Shown here one piece after another: positions 1 to 9,376 of a stretch of DNA of 64,000 nt. The stretch comes from Sedimentibacter sp. Lineage in GTDB: Bacteria > Bacillota > Clostridia > Tissierellales > Sedimentibacteraceae. Numbering within the stretch: the stretch's first letter is position 1; each line of letters opens with the position of its first letter. The position numbers and the translations under genes are program-made. The notes under the pieces are model-generated. The model did no database searches and was not told the DNA's origin. It was given only the letters and a program-made list of their open reading frames with translations. The stretch spans positions 1 through 64,000 of the forward strand of contig JAHDLA010000022.1 of NCBI GenBank assembly GCA_018436705.1, given 5' to 3'.

Positions 1-1
1 A

Positions 2-187
2 ATTTCAGGTGTTGAAATAATGGACTTGGAAGATGCGGTTAAGCTTTTGTGGAAGAACGGAATTTACGCTGAAAGCGGAATGGGATGTACAGGGCCTATA
101 ATTTTAGTGAATGATGCAAATATTGGTAAGGCAATTGAAATTCTTGCCGATAATGAGTATATTGCTAAAGAAAAATCTGATTGTTAG
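2..187 (+). CDS. C-terminal fragment of an unrecognised protein
   Basis: An open frame enters from the left edge and stops at TAG; 61 residues are visible and the start lies outside the window. The fragment contains a Gly-Met-Gly-Cys-Thr-Gly-Pro stretch followed by a hydrophobic strand and an Ala-Ile-Glu-Ile-Leu helix. The frame is clean and is followed by a good terminator, so it is the end of a real gene. I do not recognise the family with certainty; Cys-Thr-Gly-Pro motifs occur in several amino-acid-fermentation proteins of anaerobes, but that is only an impression. Confidence 0.6.
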   Translation: MSGVEIMDLEDAVKLLWKNGIYAESGMGCTGPIILVNDANIGKAIEILADNEYIAKEKSDC

Positions 188-253
188 ACGTGAAGATATA
201 TTAGCTTTTATAAATTTTTAAGCTGAAATTTTAATTTAATTAAATATTGTATT

Positions 254-297
254 AAAAGACTGTAGCAATTTTGTTTTGATACAGTCTTTTTTGTTTT
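254..297 (+). terminator. Rho-independent terminator of the leftmost gene
   Basis: A perfect 11-bp stem (AAAAGACTGTA paired with TACAGTCTTTT) with a 15-nt loop is followed by a T-rich run. It lies 66 bases after the stop codon. Confidence 0.9.
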
Positions 298-635
298 AGT
301 CTGTATTATAAAAATAGAATAAAATATCGACAATATTGGTTTATTATGGTAACATTTAAATAAAGATTTACTACAGTAACCATAAGTAGATATGGAAGAA
401 ATAAAGAATTTTATTTGATTGCAAATTTTATAGCTTTTGTGGAGGACTTAGTATGTATAATATATATTCCGCCGAAAATGCTGAAAACAGCTAAAGAGCT
501 GATAGATGTAAATAACATTATTATTGATAGTTAATGCTGATATATTGTAGTAAAATTCAGCATTTAGCATGTATGAATTTTTATGCATTAAATATGTGTT
601 GTAATTAAAAAAATATCGATTTCCCGCAAAAATAA
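298..635. other. Intergenic region with no convincing gene
   Basis: This AT-rich stretch has only very short frames. One of 13 codons begins at 453 after a GGAGG, and another of 18 codons begins at 479; neither resembles a known peptide. An 8-bp inverted repeat (AATGCTGA, 533-540, with TCAGCATT, 557-564) has no T-run. It may be the decayed remains of a gene. Confidence 0.5.
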
Positions 636-664
636 TTACAATATTTTTAATATTGTGATATAAT
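636..664 (+). promoter_or_regulatory. Probable sigma-A promoter of the diguanylate cyclase gene
   Basis: TTACAA and TATAAT are separated by 17 bases, 42 bases upstream of the chosen start codon. Confidence 0.55.
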
Positions 665-706
665 TATAGTAGTTTGTATTTATTATATCAATAAATGAGG
701 TGCTAT

Positions 707-1819
707 ATGCAAGATCGGGAGTTTGCAATTCTTTGGATTCTTTTATTTGCAGCATCTGTTTTTATATACCAACTAACATTGCTGCAAAAATATAAAAAGC
801 TTTTGATCAGATATGAAAACATAAGAAAACTACTCTTTGAAACCAGCGAAAAGATATCGAAAACAAACGATGAGAATAAAATATATTATGTTGTGCTGGA
901 TGCTATGGTCAGGCTAATACCTGATGCAACAAACGGAAGCATTCTTCTTTATGATAGTGAGAAAGACAAGTTTAACTATGAAGTAGTTATAGGCTATAGC
1001 GATGATCTGAAAAATATTTCAATACGAAAAGAAGAGGCATTTCTTTATAAGATAAACGGTTTTAAAAAGGCTGCAATAGTCTGCAATCCGGAAGAATACG
1101 ACAGATTAAATGCAGATGAAGGTACCACGGAAGGACTCAAGAGAGTAGATGCGCTTAATATCAACTGTACGTTATCTGCTCCAATATATATTGAAAGACA
1201 TTTAATCGGATTAATAAATATAGACTCTAATGTTCCACATCACAAGTTTACAGAAGATGACCTTAATTTGATGGAACAAATTAAATGTGAGCTGGAAATT
1301 TACATAAAGAATGCACTTGCACAGAATAAGCTAAAACATCTGGCCGAATATGATGAACTCACTGGACTTATTAACAGAAGAAAGCTTATAAAAGAATTTG
1401 ATGGGGAATTAAATAGTAAAGAGAATTATAATCTTCCACTTTGCCTGGTTATGATTGATCTTGATGATTTTAAACTTATCAATGATAATTACGGTCATTA
1501 CTATGGAGACATGATATTGAAAAACTTTTCTTCCAGACTCAGAAACCTTGCGGATAAATCCGGTATAGTGTCAAGGCTTGCGGGAGATGAATTTGTTATC
1601 CTATTCAAAGGTTACGATTTGGATATGGTCGAAAGAAAAATGAAAGACATAGTTGAAGATATTTTGTCAGAAGAAATTTACGGTATAACAGTGGCATTCA
1701 GCTATGGAATATGTGAAGTAGACAGTATTGAAAATATGAATTTTGACAAGGCTCTAGCCATTGCTGATCTTAAAATGTATAGAAATAAAAAAGTAAAATC
1801 ATTAAATTCACGCGTTTAG
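707..1819 (+). CDS. Membrane-anchored GAF-GGDEF diguanylate cyclase
   Basis: The protein should make cyclic di-GMP from two GTP. An N-terminal membrane helix (about residues 5-25) is followed by a short coiled segment, a GAF-like sensor domain (about 40-210) and a GGDEF domain (about 215-365) that opens with the usual D-x-LTGL-x-NRR sequence. The signature is AGDEF (from about residue 292), a variant that is normally still active. The R-x-x-D inhibitory I-site just upstream is absent (DKSG occupies its place), so product feedback is unlikely. I chose the ATG with AGGTG upstream rather than one 12 bases earlier that overlaps this site. It stands alone between a promoter and a terminator, and the sensed signal is unknown. 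Confidence 0.9.
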   Translation: MQDREFAILWILLFAASVFIYQLTLLQKYKKLLIRYENIRKLLFETSEKISKTNDENKIYYVVLDAMVRLIPDATNGSILLYDSEKDKFNYEVVIGYSDDLKNISIRKEEAFLYKINGFKKAAIVCNPEEYDRLNADEGTTEGLKRVDALNINCTLSAPIYIERHLIGLINIDSNVPHHKFTEDDLNLMEQIKCELEIYIKNALAQNKLKHLAEYDELTGLINRRKLIKEFDGELNSKENYNLPLCLVMIDLDDFKLINDNYGHYYGDMILKNFSSRLRNLADKSGIVSRLAGDEFVILFKGYDLDMVERKMKDIVEDILSEEIYGITVAFSYGICEVDSIENMNFDKALAIADLKMYRNKKVKSLNSRV

Positions 1820-1831
1820 GCGTGAATTTTT
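1804..1831 (+). terminator. Terminator overlapping the end of the diguanylate cyclase gene
   Basis: A perfect 10-bp stem (AAATTCACGC with GCGTGAATTT) with a 6-nt loop is followed by T residues. The stop codon lies within the loop, so the left arm codes for the last residues. Confidence 0.85.
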
Positions 1832-2008
1832 ATATGTTGTAAAAAAGAAAAATATTTTTACGAAGAATGGCATGCTTCTTCAGTACGAAAACTATATAAA
1901 ACTATTTATGTAAAAATTACCTAATTTTTACTCTGTGAATCTTATTATTTTATATTACTTAATTAATATGTGAGTGAAATATAATAATAATTATAATCGG
2001 AGGTTTTT

Positions 2009-3553
2009 ATGAAGAAAATTTTATCTGCTATACTATGTGTAGTGATGGTAGCAGGAATTTTGACAGGCTGTGCAACTGCAAATGCTCAGCAAATATCACA
2101 GCAGGAAGAACCAGCTGTAAGTCATAAGTTGGCAGTACAATCAAAATCAGCTAAGGCACCTAAGTACATATTTATGTTTATCGGAGATGGTATGAGCTTT
2201 GCACAAGTAAATTCAGCTCAGATATATGAGGGAAACAACATAAAAGGAGAAGTAGGTCTTGATTTGGTAAACTTCACTCAGTTTCCCATAGCAGGTATTG
2301 CAACTACACAGGATTCAACATCTTTTGCACCTGATTCGGCTTCTACTGCAACATCACTTGCATGCGGTATCAAAACCCACAGTGGCACAATAGGTCTGGA
2401 GACTGATAAGACTACTGTTGCACCTATTATTACTGAACTTTTGAAGAAACAAAAAAATATGAAAATAGGAGTTATATCAAACGTAACTTTAAACCATGCT
2501 ACTCCTGCAGCTTATTATGCTCATGCAGCGTCAAGAAATAATTACTATGACATAGCTATGCAGATGGCTGACTCTGGATTTGACTTCTTCGGAGGCGGTA
2601 CTATAAATAAGGCTACAGGTGCTGATAAAGACCAGAAAAATGCATTTGCAGTTTTGGAAGAGAAGGGATACGAAGTAGCAGATACAAAAGAAGAAATTCT
2701 TGCTCTTAATAATAAATCAGGAAAAGCATATGCATTAAGCCCTGTTCTTCAAGACAGCGGTGCAATGCCTTATGCGATTGATACTAAAGAAGATGATCTG
2801 CAGCTTGCAGATTTTGTTAAAAAGGGAATCGATGTTTTAGATAATAAAAACGGATTTTTCTTAATGACTGAGTCTGGAAAAATTGACTGGGCCGCTCATG
2901 CAAATGATGCAAAATCAGTAATTACAGATGTTTTGGCGTTTGAAGATGCTATTCAGGTTGCTTTAGATTTCGCTGAAAAGCATCCGTCAGAAACACTTAT
3001 TATAGTTACAGGGGATCATGAAACAGGAGGTATGTCAATAGGATATGCTGCAACAGGATACAATACGGCATTTGATATACTTGATCATCAAAAAATGTCT
3101 TACGTTGCATTTAATGAACTGGTAAGCAGTATGAAAGAACAAGAAAAGGATGATTTGAAATTTGAAGATGTTATGCCTGTTATTACTGAAAATTTTGGCC
3201 TTGTTGCTCCAAACGGAATTGACGAAGAATCTTTGGGACAAGATGTAAATCCTTTAGAAATGACTGAGAGCGAATATAAAAAATTGCAGCAGGGTTTTGA
3301 GGAATCTATGAAGGAAGAAAAAAGTGACAGTGATGAAGCGTATTTATTATACGGTGGATATAATCCGCTGTCAGTTACACTTACTCATATTATAAATAAT
3401 AAAGCAGGTATAGGCTGGACTTCTTATGCTCATACAGGAGTTCCTGTGGCAGTATATGCAGTGGGGGCTGGAGCTGAAAAATTTAGCGGATCGTATGATA
3501 ATACCGATGTGTTTGAAAAATTAGCGGAAGTTACAAAAATTAATACAAAATAA
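2009..3553 (+). CDS. phoA: Alkaline phosphatase, lipoprotein
   Basis: This secreted phosphomonoesterase should release phosphate from organic esters at the cell surface. A lipoprotein signal ends in Leu-Thr-Gly-Cys (Cys21), so it should be anchored outside the membrane. PhoA-family landmarks are present: the metal-binding IGDGM motif, the nucleophile motif Asp109-Ser110-Ala (DSASTAT), a KIDWAAHAND segment, the GDHETGG metal site and a late His (SYAHTG). At 514 residues it has normal length. It is preceded by GGAGG and stands alone, followed by a hairpin. Phosphate control is usual for the family, but I could not identify a Pho box. Confidence 0.92.
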   Translation: MKKILSAILCVVMVAGILTGCATANAQQISQQEEPAVSHKLAVQSKSAKAPKYIFMFIGDGMSFAQVNSAQIYEGNNIKGEVGLDLVNFTQFPIAGIATTQDSTSFAPDSASTATSLACGIKTHSGTIGLETDKTTVAPIITELLKKQKNMKIGVISNVTLNHATPAAYYAHAASRNNYYDIAMQMADSGFDFFGGGTINKATGADKDQKNAFAVLEEKGYEVADTKEEILALNNKSGKAYALSPVLQDSGAMPYAIDTKEDDLQLADFVKKGIDVLDNKNGFFLMTESGKIDWAAHANDAKSVITDVLAFEDAIQVALDFAEKHPSETLIIVTGDHETGGMSIGYAATGYNTAFDILDHQKMSYVAFNELVSSMKEQEKDDLKFEDVMPVITENFGLVAPNGIDEESLGQDVNPLEMTESEYKKLQQGFEESMKEEKSDSDEAYLLYGGYNPLSVTLTHIINNKAGIGWTSYAHTGVPVAVYAVGAGAEKFSGSYDNTDVFEKLAEVTKINTK

Positions 3554-3637
3554 ATATAATCGCGTTATTATTCAGGCAGCCAATCTTTGCGTCTGCTCAG
3601 ATATGTTGAGGTTGGTTGCTTTAATGACTTAGTTATG

Positions 3638-3663
3638 AAACAGACCGGGTGTCCGGTCTGTTT
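3638..3663 (+). terminator. Hairpin terminator after the alkaline phosphatase gene
   Basis: A perfect 11-bp stem (AAACAGACCGG with CCGGTCTGTTT) has a 4-nt loop; the T-tract is interrupted. A weaker imperfect stem (GCAGCCAATC with GGTTGGTTGC) lies just before it. Confidence 0.7.
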
Positions 3664-3711
3664 GTATATCTAAATAATTTTGCACTGCATTGCAGCTGAA
3701 AGGATGATATT

Positions 3712-4860
3712 TTGATAAATGTAAACAAAAAAGAAATTATATATGTCTTGGTAGTTATTGCTTTTATAATAATTTTAAGCGCTATTCAAACCGGATTTGA
3801 GAAACAAATTTATTTTAATTCAGAAGGTGTAAGGGCTAAAGTAATTTCAGCTGACAATTCGACAATACATAGCATAGGGCTTGTCAATCAGGGAGAGCAG
3901 AGGTGCTTGATAGAAATTGAAACAGGAAGCCACAAAGGAAGCAGGGTTGAAGCTGTAAACTTATTTACTGGAAAATATGAATTTGATAAAGTTTTTAAAA
4001 AAGATGATAAGGCATGGGTTCTTTTGGAGTTTGATGACAAAAATAATATAGCCTTTGCTAATATGGTAGATCATTACAGGATTAACAAGGAAATAGTACT
4101 TGCAGGATTATTTGCTGCGGCAATTATAATTTTTTCGGGATTTACGGGAGTCAGGACTTTATTATCATTTGCTTTTGCGATGCTCAGCATATGGAAAATT
4201 TTAATTCCATGTATGCTTAACGGATATAATCCACTTATCGTGGGTCTTATTGTTGGGAATATATTAACAATTACAACTTTGCTGCTGGTGGCGGGCTTTA
4301 CCCGAAAGGCATATGCAGCTATAATAAGTTCAATGTTGTGCTCGTTTTTAACTGCTTTAATGGCTGTTTTCTTTACCGGCTATTTTAAAATTGACGGTAC
4401 GGTTATGCAATGGTCTGAATCATTATTATATTCAGGCTTCATGTCACTAAATTTAACGGCGATATTTCAAGCGGGAATTTATCTGGCATGTTCGGGAGCG
4501 GTGCTTGATTTGGCAATAGATATATCCTCTGCTTTAGAGGAGATTGCTTTAAGCAATCCTGAAGTTTCAAAAGCAAGTTTGATAAAATCCGGCCTCAATA
4601 TTGGAAAATCAGTTGTGGGAAGTCAGACTACCACATTACTTCTGGCTTATATGGGAAGTTATATTTCGGTAATGATGGTTTATATGGCGCAGGGAACTCC
4701 GATGCTTAATATTCTAAACTCTAAATCTATAAGTGCGGAAATAGTTCATACTTTTGTAGGATGCCTGGGGCTTGTTTTAGTATCCCCACTGACATCATTA
4801 ATTTGTGGATTAATTTATGAGAACGGAAAGGAAGCTGTGGATAAAAATTTACACGTTTAA
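3712..4860 (+). CDS. YibE/F-family multipass membrane protein
   Basis: The sequence fits the YibE/F family of integral membrane proteins, whose function is unknown. It has an N-terminal membrane helix, an extracytoplasmic beta-rich domain (about residues 30-120), then about seven hydrophobic helices with the family-typical ISSALEEIALSNP stretch and a glycine/serine-rich segment after it. Translation starts at TTG with AAGGATG upstream; no in-frame ATG competes. It is a single-gene unit ended by its own terminator. Export of small solutes has been suggested for relatives, but nothing here proves it. Confidence 0.8.
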   Translation: MINVNKKEIIYVLVVIAFIIILSAIQTGFEKQIYFNSEGVRAKVISADNSTIHSIGLVNQGEQRCLIEIETGSHKGSRVEAVNLFTGKYEFDKVFKKDDKAWVLLEFDDKNNIAFANMVDHYRINKEIVLAGLFAAAIIIFSGFTGVRTLLSFAFAMLSIWKILIPCMLNGYNPLIVGLIVGNILTITTLLLVAGFTRKAYAAIISSMLCSFLTALMAVFFTGYFKIDGTVMQWSESLLYSGFMSLNLTAIFQAGIYLACSGAVLDLAIDISSALEEIALSNPEVSKASLIKSGLNIGKSVVGSQTTTLLLAYMGSYISVMMVYMAQGTPMLNILNSKSISAEIVHTFVGCLGLVLVSPLTSLICGLIYENGKEAVDKNLHV

Positions 4861-4874
4861 AATTATTTAATTAA

Positions 4875-4910
4875 GCTGTAGCAGCATGGTAGCTGAGCAG
4901 CAATTTTTTT
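4875..4910 (+). terminator. Terminator after the YibE/F gene
   Basis: Nested GCTG/CAGC pairs form a bulged stem followed by seven T residues. Confidence 0.65.
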
Positions 4911-4911
4911 A

Positions 4912-4939
4912 TTGCCATATTTTCTATTTAGGTTATAAT
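4912..4939 (+). promoter_or_regulatory. Probable promoter of cca
   Basis: TTGCCA and TATAAT are separated by 16 bases, about 30 bases before the cca start codon. Confidence 0.6.
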
Positions 4940-4968
4940 TAAGTAAAAAGATAATGAAGAAGGTTTAG

Positions 4969-6195
4969 ATGATAATTAAAAATATTCCAAAAGAGGTTAA
5001 GACGGCATTAAATATCTTAAATAAAAACGGATTCGAAGCATATATAGTGGGAGGCTGCGTAAGAGACAGCCTGCTTGGTGTTGTTCCTAATGATTGGGAT
5101 ATAACTACGTCAGCGAGACCGGAGGAAATAACCGGATGTTTTGATGGCTTCAGAACTATTAATACAGGGCTTAAGCACGGAACTGTTACAGTTATAATAA
5201 ACGGCAGACAGCTTGAAGTTACAACCTACAGAATAGATGGAGAGTACACTGACAACCGACGCCCAGACTCTGTTATTTTTACAAAAGATGTATCCTACGA
5301 TTTAAAACGAAGAGATTTTACCATTAATTCACTTGCTTATAACAAGGGCGGTATAATAGATCTGTTTGGCGGAGCACGTGATATTGAAAGTAAAATAGTT
5401 AAGTGTGTGGGCGAACCTGACGAAAGATTTAACGAGGATGGGCTTAGAATTTTAAGAGCGCTTAGATTTGCTTCTGTTTTAGATTTTAATATAGATGCAA
5501 GAACATCTTCGAGCATACATAGCAACAGAAATCTTCTGAGCAACATTTCAAGAGAGAGAATATCTTCGGAACTAAATAAACTCATTACAGGTGTAAATTA
5601 TTACAATATACTGAAGGAATATAAGGATGTAATAGAAGTGTTTATTCCTGAAATAGCAAAAATCAGTGAAGAAAATTGGAGTGTAATTTTAGATTCAATG
5701 GGTTATGGTGAAGGTGCGGTTCTAAGGCTTGCTTTGATGTTGCATGAAACAAATGAGCCAGATAAAATATTGAGAAATTTAAAATATGACGGAGCGACTA
5801 TTAAAAGTGTCAAAATTATAGCAGCATACAAAGACGAAGAAATACTCCAGGATAAAATACTTATTAAAACTCAGCTAAATAAAATAGGCTATGATAATTT
5901 TGTGAATTTACTGAAATTTAAAAAGGCTATTTTTAAGGCCTTAGGACGTGAGTATGAGCTCAAGAATATGAGAAGTGCCGAAAAAATATTGAATGAAATA
6001 TTAATTAACAAAGAATGTTACAATTTAAATATGCTGGAAATAAACGGTGAAGATCTAATTAGGGAAGGATTTACCAAGGGAGTTTTTTTAGGTTCTGTTT
6101 TGAATGAAATTTTGAAACTTGTGATTGAGGAGAAGTTAGAAAATCGTAAAGAATTGCTAGTTGACTGCGCAAGAAAATTAAAAAATAATTGTTGA
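4969..6195 (+). CDS. cca: CCA-adding tRNA nucleotidyltransferase
   Basis: This enzyme builds or repairs the 3' CCA end of tRNA using CTP and ATP. Class II landmarks are in the expected order in the N-terminal half: GGCVRD, the metal-binding DWD, RRDFTINSLAY and EDGLRILRALRFA, followed by the tRNA head-binding region. The C-terminal part (about residues 230-405) is a diverged body/tail domain without a clear HD motif. At 408 residues it is within the family range. ATG follows an AAGGTTT ribosome site. The stop codon lies inside the -35 box of the next transcription unit. Confidence 0.95.
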   Translation: MIIKNIPKEVKTALNILNKNGFEAYIVGGCVRDSLLGVVPNDWDITTSARPEEITGCFDGFRTINTGLKHGTVTVIINGRQLEVTTYRIDGEYTDNRRPDSVIFTKDVSYDLKRRDFTINSLAYNKGGIIDLFGGARDIESKIVKCVGEPDERFNEDGLRILRALRFASVLDFNIDARTSSSIHSNRNLLSNISRERISSELNKLITGVNYYNILKEYKDVIEVFIPEIAKISEENWSVILDSMGYGEGAVLRLALMLHETNEPDKILRNLKYDGATIKSVKIIAAYKDEEILQDKILIKTQLNKIGYDNFVNLLKFKKAIFKALGREYELKNMRSAEKILNEILINKECYNLNMLEINGEDLIREGFTKGVFLGSVLNEILKLVIEEKLENRKELLVDCARKLKNNC

Positions 6196-6220
6196 CAAAT
6201 AAAAATGACGGTGATACAAT
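6192..6220 (+). promoter_or_regulatory. Strong promoter of the tryptophan T-box operon
   Basis: TTGACA and TACAAT are separated by 17 bases. The TGA stop of cca is part of the -35 box. Confidence 0.85.
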
Positions 6221-6226
6221 CCTATT

Positions 6227-6497
6227 CAAATACAAAAACAAACCGTTGAAGCGAAGATTAAACTGATATGTGCACTTACAGAGAGCAGGTGGAGATGAGA
6301 GCCCTGCAGAACGCAGTACAGACAAATGGATCGCCGAGGGTGAGGTGAACGGGTTAACACTCTAGTATCTGAAACGTATGCCTACGTTACAGGCAGAAAA
6401 TGTGATGGCATTTTTGTTAAAGTGGATTGAATTTTCAGTCAATTAAGGTGGTACCGCAGGTTAGACCTGTCCTTTTTCTAAAGGACAGGTTTTTTTT
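6227..6497 (+). promoter_or_regulatory. T-box leader, tryptophan-type
   Basis: The leader has the standard T-box parts: AGAGAG and GCAGGTGG in Stem I, the T-box core AAGGTGGTACCGC (6445-6457), and a terminator stem ACCTGTCCTTT/AAAGGACAGGT followed by eight T residues (6465-6497). The specifier loop is closed by a GCGA/UCGC stem and presents UGG (6327-6329) followed by A, the Trp codon. Uncharged tRNA-Trp should stabilise the antiterminator and switch on the transporter genes behind it. The downstream TrpXYZ-type genes agree with this reading. Confidence 0.93.
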
Positions 6498-6580
6498 ATG
6501 CACTGCCGGAAATTGTAAATAATCAGGAAATGATACGGCGAGTTTTGTATAATATTTTAATACAAAAAGGAGAAATAAAA

Positions 6581-7585
6581 ATGAAAAAAATAGTATCTAT
6601 TATCACAATTATTTCAATTATGTTCATGTTGTTGGCAGGGTGCACAACAAGTGCGGAAACTAATGAAGCAGATCAGGATTCTCAGACATCAGCTGAAAGC
6701 TCTAAAATTAAAATAGGTATAATTCAGCCTGTTGAGCATCCATCATTAAATCAAATCAGAGAATATATAATTAAAGGGCTGGAAGAGCAAGGATTGGAAG
6801 ATAGAGTTGAAATAACTTACAGGGATGCTCAAGGTGATCCATCAAACATCAATACAATAATATCACAATTCACAGGTGATAAAATGGATATCATAGTTCC
6901 AATAGGAACCGGAACCGCTCAGGCTGCCGCTGCAGCTACAAAGGAAATTCCCGTGGTTTTTGCGGCTGTAAGCTACCCCGTTGAAGCAGGCTTGGTAGAG
7001 GATTTAAGCAGCCCTGAGGGAAATGTGACCGGAGTATCTGATGCAATTGATATTAAGCAAATATTTGACCTTGCTTTTGAGCTTACTCCCGATATAAAGA
7101 CATTCGGTTTTGTATATAACACAGGAGAAGTAAATTCTGTAGCTGCTGTAAATAAAGCTAAAGAGTATTTAGATGAAAAAGGCATAAACTATGTGGAATC
7201 CACTATTACAAATTCAAGCGAATTAATGCAGGCAGCTCAGTCGTTGGCAGCAAAGTCAGATGCAATATTTACGCCTACCGACAACACTGTGGCATCTGCA
7301 ATGCCTGTTCTGGCATCAGAGGCTCAGAAGGCTGGTATTCCCGTATATACAGGTGCTGACTCATTGGTTGCAGACGGAGGCTTTGCAACAGTTGGTATTG
7401 ATTACACTGTTTTAGGAAGACAGGTTGCGGAGATGATCAAAAAGGTTATTGAAGGCGAGAGTATAGAAAACATCCCTGTGGAAACCTTAAAGGAGTATGA
7501 AAAAATAATTAACACGAGCACAGCTGAACAGATAGGAGTTGAAATTTCAGAGGAAGCGTTAAAGGAATTTAAAATCGTAGAATAA
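6581..7585 (+). CDS. trpX: Tryptophan-type ABC transporter substrate-binding lipoprotein (TrpX)
   Basis: This is the extracellular binding component of an importer. It belongs to the ABC substrate-binding family typified by TrpX. The lipoprotein signal ends in Leu-Ala-Gly-Cys (Cys21), followed by an acidic/serine linker and a two-lobed binding domain (about 40-330). The start was placed at the ATG behind AAAAAGGAG; an in-frame ATG 51 bases upstream has no ribosome site and would spoil the signal peptide. The Trp T-box controls it, and permease and ATPase follow. That the ligand is tryptophan or a precursor is inferred from the leader; the sequence alone does not show it. Confidence 0.88.
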   Translation: MKKIVSIITIISIMFMLLAGCTTSAETNEADQDSQTSAESSKIKIGIIQPVEHPSLNQIREYIIKGLEEQGLEDRVEITYRDAQGDPSNINTIISQFTGDKMDIIVPIGTGTAQAAAAATKEIPVVFAAVSYPVEAGLVEDLSSPEGNVTGVSDAIDIKQIFDLAFELTPDIKTFGFVYNTGEVNSVAAVNKAKEYLDEKGINYVESTITNSSELMQAAQSLAAKSDAIFTPTDNTVASAMPVLASEAQKAGIPVYTGADSLVADGGFATVGIDYTVLGRQVAEMIKKVIEGESIENIPVETLKEYEKIINTSTAEQIGVEISEEALKEFKIVE

Positions 7586-7641
7586 TGTTTTTATTAAATA
7601 AATTTTATGCTGCAAGGGCTGTTTAAAACAGGAGGTTTAAA

Positions 7642-8538
7642 GTGAGTTTAACATCATTTATTGGAGCAATTGAATTAGGGCTTGTTTATTCGCTCCTGGC
7701 ATTTGGAACGTATATATCTTTCAGAATATTGAATGTGGCCGACCTGACGGTGGATGGAAGTTTCGTGCTTGGAGCTTCCGTCTCGGCAGTATTTGCATTG
7801 GGAGGCAGGCCTGTACTTGGTCTTATTATTGCAATCCTGGCAGGAGCGGCAGCCGGTACAATAACAGCGGCATTGCAGACGAATATGGGCATACAGCCTA
7901 TTTTGGCAGGAATATTGACAATGACGGGATTGTATTCAGTTAATCTAATGGTTATGGGCGGCAGAGCAAACATACCTCTGTTAAACAAGGAAAGCTTGTT
8001 TACCTATGCCGAAGCAGTGTTTGGCAGCAGTGCGTACAGGGCATTGACTCTAATATTGATTGTTTTTTCAATATTTATAATTTTGAATTGGTTTTTCAGA
8101 ACGCAGTTAGGATTGTCAATAAGGGCGACAGGAGATAATGAAAGCATGTGCAAAGCATCCTCTGTTAATACGGATTTTGCCAAAATGGTTGGATTTGCCC
8201 TTTCAAATTCAATAGTTGCGCTGTCAGGAGCTCTTGTGGCGCAGATGCAGCAGTCAGCTGATGTGAACATGGGCGCTGGAATGGTGGTTATAAGTTTTGC
8301 ATCAATAATCATAGGAAGCGTTGTAATCAAAAATAAAAATATTACAGTAGGGCTTATATCTGTAATAATAGGTTCGGTTATTTACAGGTTTATAATTGCT
8401 CTTATACTTACGACTAATTTTCCTCCATCATATTTGAAACTGATATCAGCACTGGTTGTTGTATCTGCTCTTTCGGTTCCAAGCATTAAAAAGAAAATGG
8501 AAATTCGAAAACTAAGAAGCGGGAGGCTGAAATGCTGA
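7642..8538 (+). CDS. trpY: ABC transporter permease (TrpY)
   Basis: This is the membrane channel of the putative tryptophan importer. It is a hydrophobic protein of about eight to nine helices resembling branched-chain-type permeases, with an ADLTVDGSFVLG segment typical of this permease group and an N-terminal region rich in small residues. Translation starts at GTG behind GGAGG. The gene lies 56 bases after the binding protein and overlaps the ATPase gene by 7 bases, as expected for translational coupling of subunits. Confidence 0.88.
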   Translation: MSLTSFIGAIELGLVYSLLAFGTYISFRILNVADLTVDGSFVLGASVSAVFALGGRPVLGLIIAILAGAAAGTITAALQTNMGIQPILAGILTMTGLYSVNLMVMGGRANIPLLNKESLFTYAEAVFGSSAYRALTLILIVFSIFIILNWFFRTQLGLSIRATGDNESMCKASSVNTDFAKMVGFALSNSIVALSGALVAQMQQSADVNMGAGMVVISFASIIIGSVVIKNKNITVGLISVIIGSVIYRFIIALILTTNFPPSYLKLISALVVVSALSVPSIKKKMEIRKLRSGRLKC

Positions 8539-9323
8539 AGATAACCAATGTGAACAAGGTATTCAATAAAAATACACATGACGAGCACAAAGCATTAAAT
8601 AATTTGAACATGGAAGTCCGTGAAGGCGAGTTCGTAACAGTTATAGGAGGAAACGGTGCAGGCAAGTCAACTATGTTCAATATTATATCCGGGTCGCTTC
8701 TTTGCGATTCCGGGGATGTTGTTCTCGGCGAAGAGAATATAACATATATGCCGGAACATAAACGGGCTTCATTTATAGGACGTATTTTTCAGGACCCTAT
8801 GAAGGGCACTGCGCCAAATATGACTGTAGGGGAAAATCTTATTGTAGCATATATGAGAAGTTCTATGAAAGGTTTATTAAAGATGCCTTCCAGAAAAGAA
8901 AAAGAATATATAAGAGAGCACCTTGCTGATTTAAATCTTGGACTTGAGGACAGGATAGATACTAAAATAGGTCTGCTTTCAGGAGGCCAAAGACAGGCTG
9001 TTACATTGGTTATGGCTACATTGGTTAAGCCTCGTTTGCTGTTGCTTGACGAGCATACAGCAGCACTTGACCCTTTGAGTGCTGAAACTGTGCTGAAATT
9101 AACAAACAGGATAGTTTCGGAAAACAACATTACAACGTTGATGATAACTCATAATATATCTTCTGCGCTTAAATTGGGCACAAGGACTATAATGATGGAT
9201 TCCGGAGCTGTTGCCATTGATATTAACGGCGAAGAGAGAAAAGGGCTTTCTGTTCGAGATGTGATTCAAAAATTCAGCAGAATAAAAAATAAAGAGTTTG
9301 ATGATGACAACGTGCTATTGTAA
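8532..9323 (+). CDS. trpZ: ABC transporter ATP-binding protein (TrpZ)
   Basis: This ATPase drives the importer. Walker A is GGNGAGKST (residues 39-47), the Q-loop is in GRIFQDP, the signature is LSGGQRQ, and Walker B is LLLLDEHTAALD, where His replaces the commoner Pro after the catalytic Glu; this His is typical of the subgroup. The H-loop is in MITHN. At 263 residues it has normal length. Its start codon lies within the end of the permease gene, and a strong terminator follows. Confidence 0.9.
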   Translation: MLKITNVNKVFNKNTHDEHKALNNLNMEVREGEFVTVIGGNGAGKSTMFNIISGSLLCDSGDVVLGEENITYMPEHKRASFIGRIFQDPMKGTAPNMTVGENLIVAYMRSSMKGLLKMPSRKEKEYIREHLADLNLGLEDRIDTKIGLLSGGQRQAVTLVMATLVKPRLLLLDEHTAALDPLSAETVLKLTNRIVSENNITTLMITHNISSALKLGTRTIMMDSGAVAIDINGEERKGLSVRDVIQKFSRIKNKEFDDDNVLL

Positions 9324-9330
9324 GCACTTT

Positions 9331-9376
9331 AGACAGCTGATGCAGTACTTTTTACAGTATTGCATCAGCTGTCTTG
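9331..9376 (+). terminator. Terminator of the trpXYZ operon
   Basis: A long stem (GACAGCTGATGCA with TGCATCAGCTGTC, extended by near-complementary bases) closes a small loop. It lies between converging genes and may act in both directions. Confidence 0.85.

Noticed and set aside
6530..6580. Upstream start for trpX
   Set aside because: No ribosome site precedes it and the extra residues would disrupt the lipoprotein signal.
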